21,481 nucleotides of DNA, taken from positions 1 through 21,481 of the forward strand of contig CAMAWT010000026.1 in NCBI GenBank assembly GCA_945862065.1, given 5' to 3'. This DNA comes from Flavobacterium psychrophilum (GTDB taxonomy: Bacteria; Bacteroidota; Bacteroidia; Flavobacteriales; Flavobacteriaceae). The notes below the pieces were generated by a model, which made no database searches, was not told the DNA's origin, and worked only from the letters and a program-made list of their open reading frames with translations. The stretch's first letter is position 1. The number at the start of each line of letters is the position of its first letter. A program made the translations under genes and the position numbers. This document shows positions 15,323 to 21,481 of the stretch, piece after piece.

Positions 15323-15330
15323 CAAAGATA
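15323..15330 (-). promoter_or_regulatory. Bacteroidota -7 promoter element for the reductase gene
   Basis: TATCTTTG on the minus strand fits TAnnTTTG and ends 15 bases before the chosen ATG. The transcript would have a very short leader. The alternative TTG start at 15334 would lie upstream of the motif. Confidence 0.5.
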
Positions 15331-15436
15331 GCAAAGAATATTATTTTACTTCAGCGTTTTAGAATACTTTATGAGCTCTTATTTTTATTATAAAACTATT
15401 GTATAAAAAGGCGTTTATAAAAAATCAACACAAACG

Positions 15437-15886
15437 TTATTTAGTTTCTTGTCCGGCTTTTATTGCAAAAACATATTTAGACACAGCATCTTTCTCAGAT
15501 TCTGTTAGTTTAGCTAAATTTGACATTTCGTCAATGATGTTTGCCCATTTTTCTTCACTTCTTTTGTAAATATTTTTTGGCTCATGACAATTGATACAAG
15601 CTCCTTGGCTAAAAATCATATAACCTTTTTTCAATTGATCCATTGATACAAATATATACCTCTGTTGTACTGCTATATATTCTTTTTCTGTAGGTTCATG
15701 CACACCGTTATCTGGTTTTTCAACAGATGTAGTTTGCACCGGAATAGATGTTTCAGGTAGAGTAGGAGTTGGTAGCGTTGGTATAGGTGGCGGTGTTGGT
15801 TCATTCGAAACAGTGCTTTTTGATGAACTACATGCTAAAGCCAAACCAAGCATCCCCGAAAGGGTTATAATTTTTAATGTTTTCAT
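15437..15886 (-). CDS. Monohaem c-type cytochrome lipoprotein
   Basis: A 149-residue exported protein. The N-terminus is a lipoprotein signal with lipobox LALAC, so C19 should be lipidated and the protein anchored on the periplasmic side of a membrane. Residues about 29-55 form a Pro/Thr-rich linker. The C-terminal domain has one haem site, CINCH at 97-101, in a class I-like fold; M121 (IIDEMSNLAKL) is a candidate distal ligand, followed by a helix typical of cytochrome c ends (LTESEKDAVSKYVFAIK). It probably carries electrons in the periplasm, but no partner is encoded beside it. It lies between the M13 peptidase and the reductase on the same strand, separated from the former by the nested hairpin at 15912-15959. 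I saw no -7 motif directly ahead of its ATG at 15886. Confidence 0.87.
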   Translation of the reverse strand: MKTLKIITLSGMLGLALACSSSKSTVSNEPTPPPIPTLPTPTLPETSIPVQTTSVEKPDNGVHEPTEKEYIAVQQRYIFVSMDQLKKGYMIFSQGACINCHEPKNIYKRSEEKWANIIDEMSNLAKLTESEKDAVSKYVFAIKAGQETK

Positions 15887-15911
15887 ATTAATTTGTTTGA
15901 GTAATAAGCTC

Positions 15912-15959
15912 TAGGCAATAAGCCGAAGACAGTTGAAACTGTTTTTTGCTCATTGCCTA
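15912..15959. repeat. Nested inverted repeat between the M13 peptidase and cytochrome genes
   Basis: The outer arms TAGGCAATAAGC (15912-15923) and GCTCATTGCCTA (15948-15959) pair in 11 of 12 positions. Inside lies a second perfect inverted repeat, ACAGTT-GA-AACTGT (15929-15942). The element is 15 bases past the M13 stop and 26 bases before the cytochrome ATG on the minus strand. There is no T run after it on the minus strand, so it may be a 3'-end stabiliser or a repeat element rather than a simple terminator. Confidence 0.6.
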
Positions 15960-15974
15960 AAGCAATATTCTATT

Positions 15975-18029
15975 TTACCAGATTTTTACTCGTTTTTCTG
16001 GAGTTACATACATTCCGTCTCCTTCTTTTATGTCAAATGCTTTATAAAAGGTATCTAAATTTAACAAAGGCACATAAGCACGGTACATTCCTGGCGAATG
16101 TGGGTCTGTTTTCACTTGATTTTTAAGTGCTTCATCACGCATTTTACTTCTCCAGATGGTTGCCCAAGAAATAAACAAACGTTGCTCTGGTGAATATCCA
16201 TCAATCAAACCTGGGTTACCGTTTTCTTTTAGGTACAATTGCAATCCATCATAAGCCGCATTGATTCCGCCAAGGTCACCAATGTTTTCACCTAATGTAA
16301 ATTTACCATCTACATGAATTCCAGGTAATGGCTCTAATGCCGAATATTGATCTGCCAAAGCACCTCCTAAATCAGTAAATTTTTTCAAATCATCAGCAGT
16401 CCACCAATCAACTAAATTTCCATCAGCATTGTATGTGGCACCTTGATCATCAAAACCATGCGAAATTTCATGCCCAATAACCGCTCCAATTCCTCCATAA
16501 TTTACAGCTTCATCAGCTTTGTAATCATAAAATGGTGGTTGCAATATGGCCGCAGGAAACACTATTTCATTATAAGACGGATTGTAATAAGCATTTACCG
16601 TTTGTGGTGACATACCCCATTCTGTTTTGTCAACAGGCTTGTTCAATTTGTCCAAATCTTTTTTCCAACCCCACGCAGAAACTGCTTTCATGTTGTCAAA
16701 ATACGTTCCTCCTTCTTCAGGACTTTTGATTGATAAGGCAGAATAATCTTCCCATTTGTCTGGATAACCAATTTTAATGGTTATTTTATTTAATTTTTCA
16801 ATAGCTTTCTTTTTGGTATCTGCACTCATCCAATCCAGTTGGTTGATTCTAATTTCATAAGCACGAATAACATTTTTAATCATGTTATTTGCTTTCTGTT
16901 TTGCTTCAGCAGGAAATAATTTTTCTACATACAATTTCCCTAATGCCTCTCCAACGGTTCCATTAACTGTTTGCAATGCTTTTTCATTTCTTGGACGTTG
17001 TTTTATAGCACCCGTTAAGGTTTTGCCATAAAATTCCCAATTGGCTGTTTCAATATCTGTTGATAATTGACCAGATGCACCTCGCAACAACATCCATCTC
17101 ATATACGCTTTCCAATCTTCTACACTAAAAGTTGTTAAAGTAGATTGCAACGATGCAATATATCTAGGCTGTGTTACAATAATGGTATCCAAATTTTTAA
17201 ATCCTACTTCTTTAATGTAAGAATCCCAATTGAAAAGGGGCAACATTTTTTGCAAATCGGCAATAGCTGTTGGGTTGTATTGTTTTTTACTATCTCTACG
17301 TTCCACACGGTCCAATCTTGGCTTAGACATCGCAATTTCCAAAGCTAAAATTCGATCCGCATTAGTTTTAGCTTGCTCTGGACTATCGCCCAAAAACTGT
17401 AACATTCTTGCCACATGCAGCGCATATTTTTCACGCTTTTCTTTTGAATCTTTATCTTCAGAAACATAATAATCTCTGTCTGGCAACCCTAAAGAACCTG
17501 GGCCAAGACTCACCACATTTCTTGTGCTGTTTTTATCATCAGCTCCAACGCCAACACCAAAAAAACCAACGCTTCCGCCAGTTGCTTCAGTTGCTGCCAT
17601 TAATTTTTGTAAATCAGAAATGTTTTTAACCGCATTTATTTTATCCAAATAAGGTTTCAATGGGGCGATTCCTTTTTTGTTTCGTGCCACCGTATCCATC
17701 ACCGATTTGTAAACACTAATCGCTTTCCCTTGGTCGGTATTTGATTTGTATTTTGGGTTTTTGGTTGCATCGTTCAAGATGGTCAAAGCATCTTTATCTG
17801 TATTTTGACGCAACTCATCAAAACTTCCCCAACGGGTTTTGTCAGCAGGAATAGGCGTGTTTTTCACCCATGTTCCATTCACAAAATTGAAAAAATCATC
17901 ATTCGGACGAACCGATCTGTCCATCAAATCCAGATTTATTCCGTTGTTTTTCTTTTGTGCTTCCATTTGGTTCAGCGAAAGCAACCCAAGGGTCAATAAA
18001 CCCAATTTAAACTTCGTTTTTGTTTTCAT
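15975..18029 (-). CDS. Secreted M13 family zinc metallopeptidase (PepO/neprilysin-like)
   Basis: A 684-residue exported endopeptidase, the usual length for bacterial M13 enzymes. Residues 1-25 are a signal peptide (MKTKTKFKLG, a hydrophobic stretch, MEAQ). The mature part begins with the M13 N-terminal domain (RPNDDFFNFVNGTWVKNTPIP). Catalytic marks are complete: NAYYNPSYNEIVFPAAILQPPF from 479, the zinc site HEISH at 520-524, and GENIGDLGG with third ligand E581 and D585. The protein ends VKIW where many relatives have CxVW. The frame stays open 88 codons upstream to 18293, but that stretch reads through the palindrome at 18095-18250 and encodes no recognisable sequence; the ATG at 18029-18027 with its signal peptide is the real start. 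A -7 motif lies 53 bases upstream. It probably cleaves oligopeptides in the periplasm or outside. Confidence 0.95.
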   Translation of the reverse strand: MKTKTKFKLGLLTLGLLSLNQMEAQKKNNGINLDLMDRSVRPNDDFFNFVNGTWVKNTPIPADKTRWGSFDELRQNTDKDALTILNDATKNPKYKSNTDQGKAISVYKSVMDTVARNKKGIAPLKPYLDKINAVKNISDLQKLMAATEATGGSVGFFGVGVGADDKNSTRNVVSLGPGSLGLPDRDYYVSEDKDSKEKREKYALHVARMLQFLGDSPEQAKTNADRILALEIAMSKPRLDRVERRDSKKQYNPTAIADLQKMLPLFNWDSYIKEVGFKNLDTIIVTQPRYIASLQSTLTTFSVEDWKAYMRWMLLRGASGQLSTDIETANWEFYGKTLTGAIKQRPRNEKALQTVNGTVGEALGKLYVEKLFPAEAKQKANNMIKNVIRAYEIRINQLDWMSADTKKKAIEKLNKITIKIGYPDKWEDYSALSIKSPEEGGTYFDNMKAVSAWGWKKDLDKLNKPVDKTEWGMSPQTVNAYYNPSYNEIVFPAAILQPPFYDYKADEAVNYGGIGAVIGHEISHGFDDQGATYNADGNLVDWWTADDLKKFTDLGGALADQYSALEPLPGIHVDGKFTLGENIGDLGGINAAYDGLQLYLKENGNPGLIDGYSPEQRLFISWATIWRSKMRDEALKNQVKTDPHSPGMYRAYVPLLNLDTFYKAFDIKEGDGMYVTPEKRVKIW

Positions 18030-18082
18030 TATTATAGTTAGTTTTAGGTTTGGTGAGATTAAAAAAAACCTCTTATTTTTTT

Positions 18083-18109
18083 CAAATATAATAATTTTTT
18101 TAAAGCCAA
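18083..18109 (-). promoter_or_regulatory. Bacteroidota promoter for the M13 peptidase gene
   Basis: On the minus strand, TTG at 18109-18107, a 16-base spacer and TATATTTG at 18090-18083 fit the TTG-N17-23-TAnnTTTG form, one base short in spacing. The -7 ends 53 bases before the ATG. The TTG lies in the outer arm of the palindrome at 18095-18250. Confidence 0.5.
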
Positions 18110-18250
18110 TCCAGCTTTTCATTACAAGCTTGTTCCATAAAAGTGTTTTTTCTTTTGCCCGCAACGAGCTTCCGTTGGTCGCTGTTGCAGGCAAAGAAAA
18201 AATCACTTTTATGTTCACAAGTCTTTCCATTTCAATCTGGGCTAAAAAAA
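18095..18250. repeat. 156-base imperfect palindromic element between divergent M13 and SCO1 genes
   Basis: Arms at 18095-18169 and 18181-18250 pair around an 11-base centre. From inside out: GCAACGAGC with GCTGTTGC (one bulge); TTTTTTCTTTTGCC (18146-18159) with GGCAAAGAAAAAA (18190-18202, one bulge); CATAAAAGTG (18136-18145) with CACTTTTATG (18204-18213); then a looser part with TGTT/CACA and CTT/AAG-type pairing; CAG (18112-18114) with CTG (18237-18239); AGCC (18104-18107) with GGCT (18240-18243); and outer T and A runs. The core, 18136-18213, is a nearly complete 78-base stem-loop. Frames stay open across it on both strands but encode nothing recognisable. It resembles intergenic palindromes I recall from flavobacterial genomes; that family link is from memory and unchecked. 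Confidence 0.75.
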
Positions 18251-18282
18251 CAGTTTTCATAAGCCGTCTTTCATTAAATTTG

Positions 18283-18290
18283 TATCTTTG
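18283..18290 (+). promoter_or_regulatory. Bacteroidota -7 promoter element for the SCO1 gene
   Basis: TATCTTTG fits TAnnTTTG and ends 17 bases before the ATG at 18308. No TTG is present at the standard -33 spacing. Confidence 0.55.
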
Positions 18291-18307
18291 CATCCAAACA
18301 AAAAAAC

Positions 18308-19006
18308 ATGATCCATTTCATCAATAAATACAGAATCTTTATCGGTTTCTTCCTCATTTTTTCTACCATAACATTAACCGCTTTTTATTTTGTTCTAAAA
18401 CCAAAAAAAACACTTCCAGTTTACAATCCGTCAGATGTAAACCCCGAATTGGTAGATACTACCATTCAACACATTAGCACCGACCATACCATTGACAACT
18501 TTTCTTTTACCAATCAAAACGGTAAAATAATTACTCAAAAAGACTATGAAGGAAAAATTTATGTAGCCGATTTTTTCTTTACAACCTGCAAAACCATCTG
18601 CCCCATAATGACCAACAACATGGCTTGGTTGCAAGAACAACTAAAAAACAATCCAAATGTTCTTTTGCTTTCGCACTCAGTTACACCCGAAATTGACAGC
18701 GTATCTGTACTAAAGGAATATGCAAAATCAAAAGGGGTTATGGATGCAAAATGGAACCTTGTAACAGGCAATAAAAAAGATATTTACTACATCGCAAGAA
18801 AGTCCTATCTAGTTGTAAAGACAGGCAAACCAGAAGAATTGTATGATATGGTGCATACCGAAAACTTTGTGCTTATTGACGCTAAAAAAAGGGTGCGAGG
18901 ATTTTATGACGGCACCAATCTAGACGGTCCAACCGAACCCGGCATTAAAAATGTCAAACAATTATTAGAAGATATTAATTGGTTAAGCCAACAAAAAGAA
19001 AACTAA
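18308..19006 (+). CDS. SCO1/SenC family copper chaperone
   Basis: A 232-residue membrane-anchored thioredoxin-fold protein. One N-terminal membrane segment (about residues 9-30) places the domain in the periplasm. The copper site is complete: CKTIC (C94, C98) in FFFTTCKTICPIM, and H183 in MVHTENFVLID. Family members deliver copper to the CuA centre of cytochrome c oxidase or reduce its cysteines; some act in redox sensing. It diverges from the M13 gene and has its own -7 motif. The window has no oxidase genes, but a c-type cytochrome lipoprotein is about 2.4 kb away on the other strand. The next gene, feoA, has a separate promoter. Confidence 0.95.
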   Translation: MIHFINKYRIFIGFFLIFSTITLTAFYFVLKPKKTLPVYNPSDVNPELVDTTIQHISTDHTIDNFSFTNQNGKIITQKDYEGKIYVADFFFTTCKTICPIMTNNMAWLQEQLKNNPNVLLLSHSVTPEIDSVSVLKEYAKSKGVMDAKWNLVTGNKKDIYYIARKSYLVVKTGKPEELYDMVHTENFVLIDAKKRVRGFYDGTNLDGPTEPGIKNVKQLLEDINWLSQQKEN

Positions 19007-19063
19007 TTCTACCATCGAAACGCTAAAATTGTTATTTAACATTTTATATAAATTTTCTTTGCG

Positions 19064-19071
19064 TACTTTTG
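19064..19071 (+). promoter_or_regulatory. Bacteroidota -7 promoter element for the feo operon
   Basis: TACTTTTG fits TAnnTTTG and ends 26 bases before the feoA TTG start. I could not recognise a convincing Fur box in this A+T-rich gap. Confidence 0.5.
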
Positions 19072-19097
19072 TATTTTAATTCAATCTAAATAAACAC

Positions 19098-19331
19098 TTG
19101 AAAACAACACTTTCTCAATTAAAAATAGGACAAATCGGAATTATTTTTGATGTAAACATCGAAGAAATTCCTTTGAAACTAATTGAAATGGGTTGCTTAC
19201 CAGGCAATTTTGTTGAGTTAATTCAAATCGCTCCTTTTGGAGATCCATTATATTTTAACATCAACGACTCACATGTTGCAATTCGTTTGGAAACGGCAAA
19301 AGAAATAGAAGTTACTTTAGAAAAAAACTAA
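19098..19331 (+). CDS. feoA: FeoA ferrous iron transport accessory protein
   Basis: A 77-residue SH3-like cytosolic protein, the family's usual length. It shows the FeoA pattern: TLSQLKIGQIGIIFDV at 4-19, IPLKLIEMGCLPGNFVELIQIAPFGDPLYFNIND at 24-57 with the expected L..MG..PG turn, and VAIRLETAKEIEV at 60-72. FeoA binds and helps FeoB in Fe(II) uptake. The start is TTG at 19098, followed by KTTLSQL; no ATG lies in frame upstream of the conserved part, and the next in-frame ATG is inside the domain. Three bases separate its stop from the feoB ATG, so the two are cotranscribed. Confidence 0.94.
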   Translation: MKTTLSQLKIGQIGIIFDVNIEEIPLKLIEMGCLPGNFVELIQIAPFGDPLYFNINDSHVAIRLETAKEIEVTLEKN

Positions 19332-19334
19332 TTC

Positions 19335-21440
19335 ATGGTACAATCATCTATCAAAGTAGCGCTCATTGGCAACCCAAATACAGGGAAAACGTCTGTTTTT
19401 AACCAACTCACAGGGCTTCATCAACAAGTAGGAAATTATCCTGGAATTACCGTCGAAAAAAAAATAGGTACGTGTAAATTATCCGAAAACAGAAAAGCTA
19501 CTATTCTTGATTTACCCGGAACATACAGTCTCAACGCCAGTTCTATTGACGAAAATGTAGTTATTGAATTGTTGATGAACAAAAAAGACGAGAATTTTCC
19601 AGATGTGGTTGTGGTGGTTACTGAAGTTGAAAATTTAAAACGAAATTTACTTCTTTTCACACAAATAAAAGATTTAGAAATTCCAACCATTTTAGTCATA
19701 AATATGTGCGACAGAATGGCCCTCAAAGGAATAGAACTTGATGTGCCTCAACTAGAAAAAGAGTTGAAAACCAAAATTGCTTTGGTCAGTTCTAGAAAAA
19801 ATATTGGCATCGAAAAAATTAAAAATTTAATTGCCGATTACGAATCTTTATCCAAAGAACCTTGCTTAAATGCTTCTATCATAGACGAAGAATATTTTAA
19901 TAAATTGCGTCGAGCGTTCCCGAATCAGTTGCTTTACAAATTGTGGTTGGTAATTACACAAGACGTGAATTTTTTAAATTTAGAACGAAAAGAAATACAA
20001 AATACATTTACAAAATCGCACGCCGATTTAAAACGACTCCAACAAAAAGAAACCATAAAAAGGTATCAATTTATAAATGATACTTTAAAAATGGGTCAAA
20101 AAATTGACATTTCAAAAAACAACACCGTTAGAGCAAAACTAGACCGAATATTGACTCACAAAGTTTTTGGTTACTTGATTTTCTTCGTTTTGTTATTCAT
20201 CATTTTTCAATCCATTTTTGATTGGTCGAGTATCCCAATGGATTTAATTGATAGTTCATTTGCCAATTTAGCTTCTTATGCAAAAATGAATCTTCCTCCA
20301 GGTGAATTCACCAATTTAATAAGCGAGGGCATCATTCCGGGCATTGGAGGCATCTTGATTTTTATACCACAAATAGCCTTTTTATTCTTATTCATTTCTG
20401 TGTTGGAAGAAAGTGGTTATATGAGTCGAGTGGTTTTTTTAATGGACAAAATAATGCGCCGTTACGGACTTTCAGGCAAGAGTGTGGTGCCGCTCATTTC
20501 AGGTACAGCCTGCGCCATTCCTGCCATTATGAGCACCCGAAATATCGAAAACTGGAAAGAACGATTGATAACCATTTTAGTGACTCCTTTTATAACGTGT
20601 TCGGCAAGACTACCTGTTTATGCTATTTTAATTTCCTTAATCATCCCAGAAAAAAGAGTCCTCGGATTTATTAGTTTACAAGGGTTAACACTCATGTTGC
20701 TGTATCTTTTAGGCTTTGGAGCCGCTCTGTTTTCAGCATTTGTATTAAATAAAATTTTACAATTAAAAACAAAATCATACTTTGTTGTTGAAATGCCAAG
20801 CTATAAAATTCCATTGTTTAAAAATGTGGGAATTAATGTACTTGAAAAAACAAAAGAGTTTGTATTTGGAGCCGGAAAAATAATTTTAGCTCTTTCAGTT
20901 ATATTATGGTTTTTAGGATCACACGGGCCAGATGACGAATTTGGAAAAGCAGCCCAAATCGTTAAAAACCAACTAGACGCAAGCAATCAAAAATACAGCC
21001 CAAAACTTCTTAAAGATCAAATCCGATCTTTTAAGTTGGAAAAATCGTATATTGGAATAATTGGTAAATCGATTGAACCCGTTATAAAACCATTGGGCTA
21101 CGATTGGAAAATTGGTATTGCCGTTGTCAGTTCTTTTGCTGCTCGAGAAGTCTTTGTAGGAACCTTGGCAACCATTTATAGTGTAGGGAGTCATAGTAAA
21201 GAAAAAACCACCATAAAAAATAGAATGCAAGCAGAAATCAAACCTGACGGAACTAAAGTTTTTAACTTTGCCACAGGAATTTCATTGCTTCTTTTTCATG
21301 CTTTTGCCATGCAATGCATTAGTACGTTAGCCGTTGTAAAAAAAGAAACAAACTCCTGGAAATGGCCGTTAATTCAGTTGTTTTTTATGAGTGGATTTGC
21401 TTACTTAACCGCACTTGCTGCCTATCAATTCTTAAAATAA
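19335..21440 (+). CDS. feoB: FeoB ferrous iron transporter
   Basis: A 701-residue inner-membrane Fe(II) transporter. Its N-terminal cytosolic G domain has G1 GNPNTGKTS at 12-20, G3 DLPG at 59-62 and G4 NMCD at 123-126, so nucleotide binding looks intact; a helical region follows (about 180-265). The membrane part has about eight or more segments from residue 277 on, with the two gate motifs: GTACAIPAIMSTR at 390-402 (C393) and CSARLPVYA at 422-430 (C422). The C-terminal AAREVFVGTLATIY and LLFHAFAMQCISTLA segments are also typical. Length fits the family. The stop TAA shares a base with the next ATG (TAATG), implying coupling to the small gene at the right edge. Confidence 0.97.
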   Translation: MVQSSIKVALIGNPNTGKTSVFNQLTGLHQQVGNYPGITVEKKIGTCKLSENRKATILDLPGTYSLNASSIDENVVIELLMNKKDENFPDVVVVVTEVENLKRNLLLFTQIKDLEIPTILVINMCDRMALKGIELDVPQLEKELKTKIALVSSRKNIGIEKIKNLIADYESLSKEPCLNASIIDEEYFNKLRRAFPNQLLYKLWLVITQDVNFLNLERKEIQNTFTKSHADLKRLQQKETIKRYQFINDTLKMGQKIDISKNNTVRAKLDRILTHKVFGYLIFFVLLFIIFQSIFDWSSIPMDLIDSSFANLASYAKMNLPPGEFTNLISEGIIPGIGGILIFIPQIAFLFLFISVLEESGYMSRVVFLMDKIMRRYGLSGKSVVPLISGTACAIPAIMSTRNIENWKERLITILVTPFITCSARLPVYAILISLIIPEKRVLGFISLQGLTLMLLYLLGFGAALFSAFVLNKILQLKTKSYFVVEMPSYKIPLFKNVGINVLEKTKEFVFGAGKIILALSVILWFLGSHGPDDEFGKAAQIVKNQLDASNQKYSPKLLKDQIRSFKLEKSYIGIIGKSIEPVIKPLGYDWKIGIAVVSSFAAREVFVGTLATIYSVGSHSKEKTTIKNRMQAEIKPDGTKVFNFATGISLLLFHAFAMQCISTLAVVKKETNSWKWPLIQLFFMSGFAYLTALAAYQFLK

Positions 21441-21481
21441 TGGTACAAACTATTTTAACCTATATCGCATTGGCCATAGCT
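21440..21481 (+). CDS. Start of a small membrane protein after feoB, cut by the window edge
   Basis: Only 14 codons are visible: MVQTILTYIALAIA, the start of a hydrophobic segment. The ATG overlaps the feoB stop (TAATG). In flavobacteria a short, Cys-rich, single-span FeoB-associated protein is often found here, and this beginning fits it, but the Cys-rich tail is outside the window, so the name is an inference. Confidence 0.55.
   Translation, partial: MVQTILTYIALAIA

Noticed and set aside
15308..15334. Nine-codon longer TTG start of the reductase
   Set aside because: It lies upstream of the -7 motif at 15330-15323, and the ATG at 15307 gives the family's usual N-terminus.
18030..18293. N-terminal 88-codon extension of the M13 peptidase
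   Set aside because: It reads through the palindrome and past the M13 promoter, carries no domain, and a proper signal peptide begins at 18029.
17839..18327. 162-codon plus-strand frame over the palindrome and M13 5' end
   Set aside because: It overlaps the M13 signal peptide antisense, crosses the palindrome and overlaps the SCO1 start; no recognisable protein.
19007..19063. Possible Fur box ahead of feoA
   Set aside because: The gap is A+T-rich and no stretch matches a Fur palindrome well enough to claim.
1..21481. CRISPR array, prophage, transposon, tRNA or defence genes
   Set aside because: No regularly spaced repeats, integrase, transposase, structural phage gene, tRNA fold or known defence domain was seen on either strand.

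Overview
The window looks like a chromosome segment from a member of the Flavobacteriaceae (Bacteroidota), probably Flavobacterium or a close relative. The DNA is strongly A+T-rich and most genes lack a clear Shine-Dalgarno sequence. Nearly every transcription-unit start carries the Bacteroidota -7 promoter hexamer form TAnnTTTG. Two families I know mainly from flavobacteria (DUF6341 and DUF6427) sit in a recognisable block with purD, upp, a DUF4254 gene and a family 9 glycosyltransferase.

Bases 1-8962 hold a surface or exopolysaccharide locus in two divergent arms. The minus-strand arm has a Wzy-like polymerase/ligase and a family 4 glycosyltransferase cut by the left edge. The plus-strand arm has a WcaF-type acyltransferase, an SDR epimerase/dehydratase, a WecG/TagA glycosyltransferase, a GDP-mannose 3,5-epimerase, a second Wzy-like protein, a UDP-glucuronate decarboxylase (UDP-xylose synthase) and the polyprenyl-phosphate glycosylphosphotransferase that starts the repeat unit. 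Together these suggest a Wzx/Wzy-type polymer that may contain L-galactose or L-gulose and xylose, with acylation. No flippase, Wza or Wzc is present in the window.

Bases 9007-13912 are the housekeeping block: purD, a small DUF6341 membrane protein (minus), a DUF6427 membrane protein, upp (minus), a DUF4254 gene and a family 9 glycosyltransferase. Convergent neighbours overlap at their 3' ends, and a hairpin closes the block.

Bases 13889-19006 carry, on the minus strand, a small acidic protein of unknown function, a PaaE-like ferredoxin:NADP reductase fusion, a c-type cytochrome lipoprotein and a secreted M13 metallopeptidase; a SCO1/SenC copper chaperone diverges on the plus strand. A 156-bp imperfect palindrome lies between the M13 and SCO1 promoters. 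Bases 19064-21481 are a ferrous iron uptake operon: feoA, feoB and the first codons of a third small gene that runs off the right edge.

I saw no tRNA or rRNA gene, CRISPR array, transposase, phage gene or recognisable defence system. The points most worth checking are the plant-like GDP-mannose epimerase in a polysaccharide locus, the palindromic element at 18095-18250, and the mirror-image promoters at 1885-1930.
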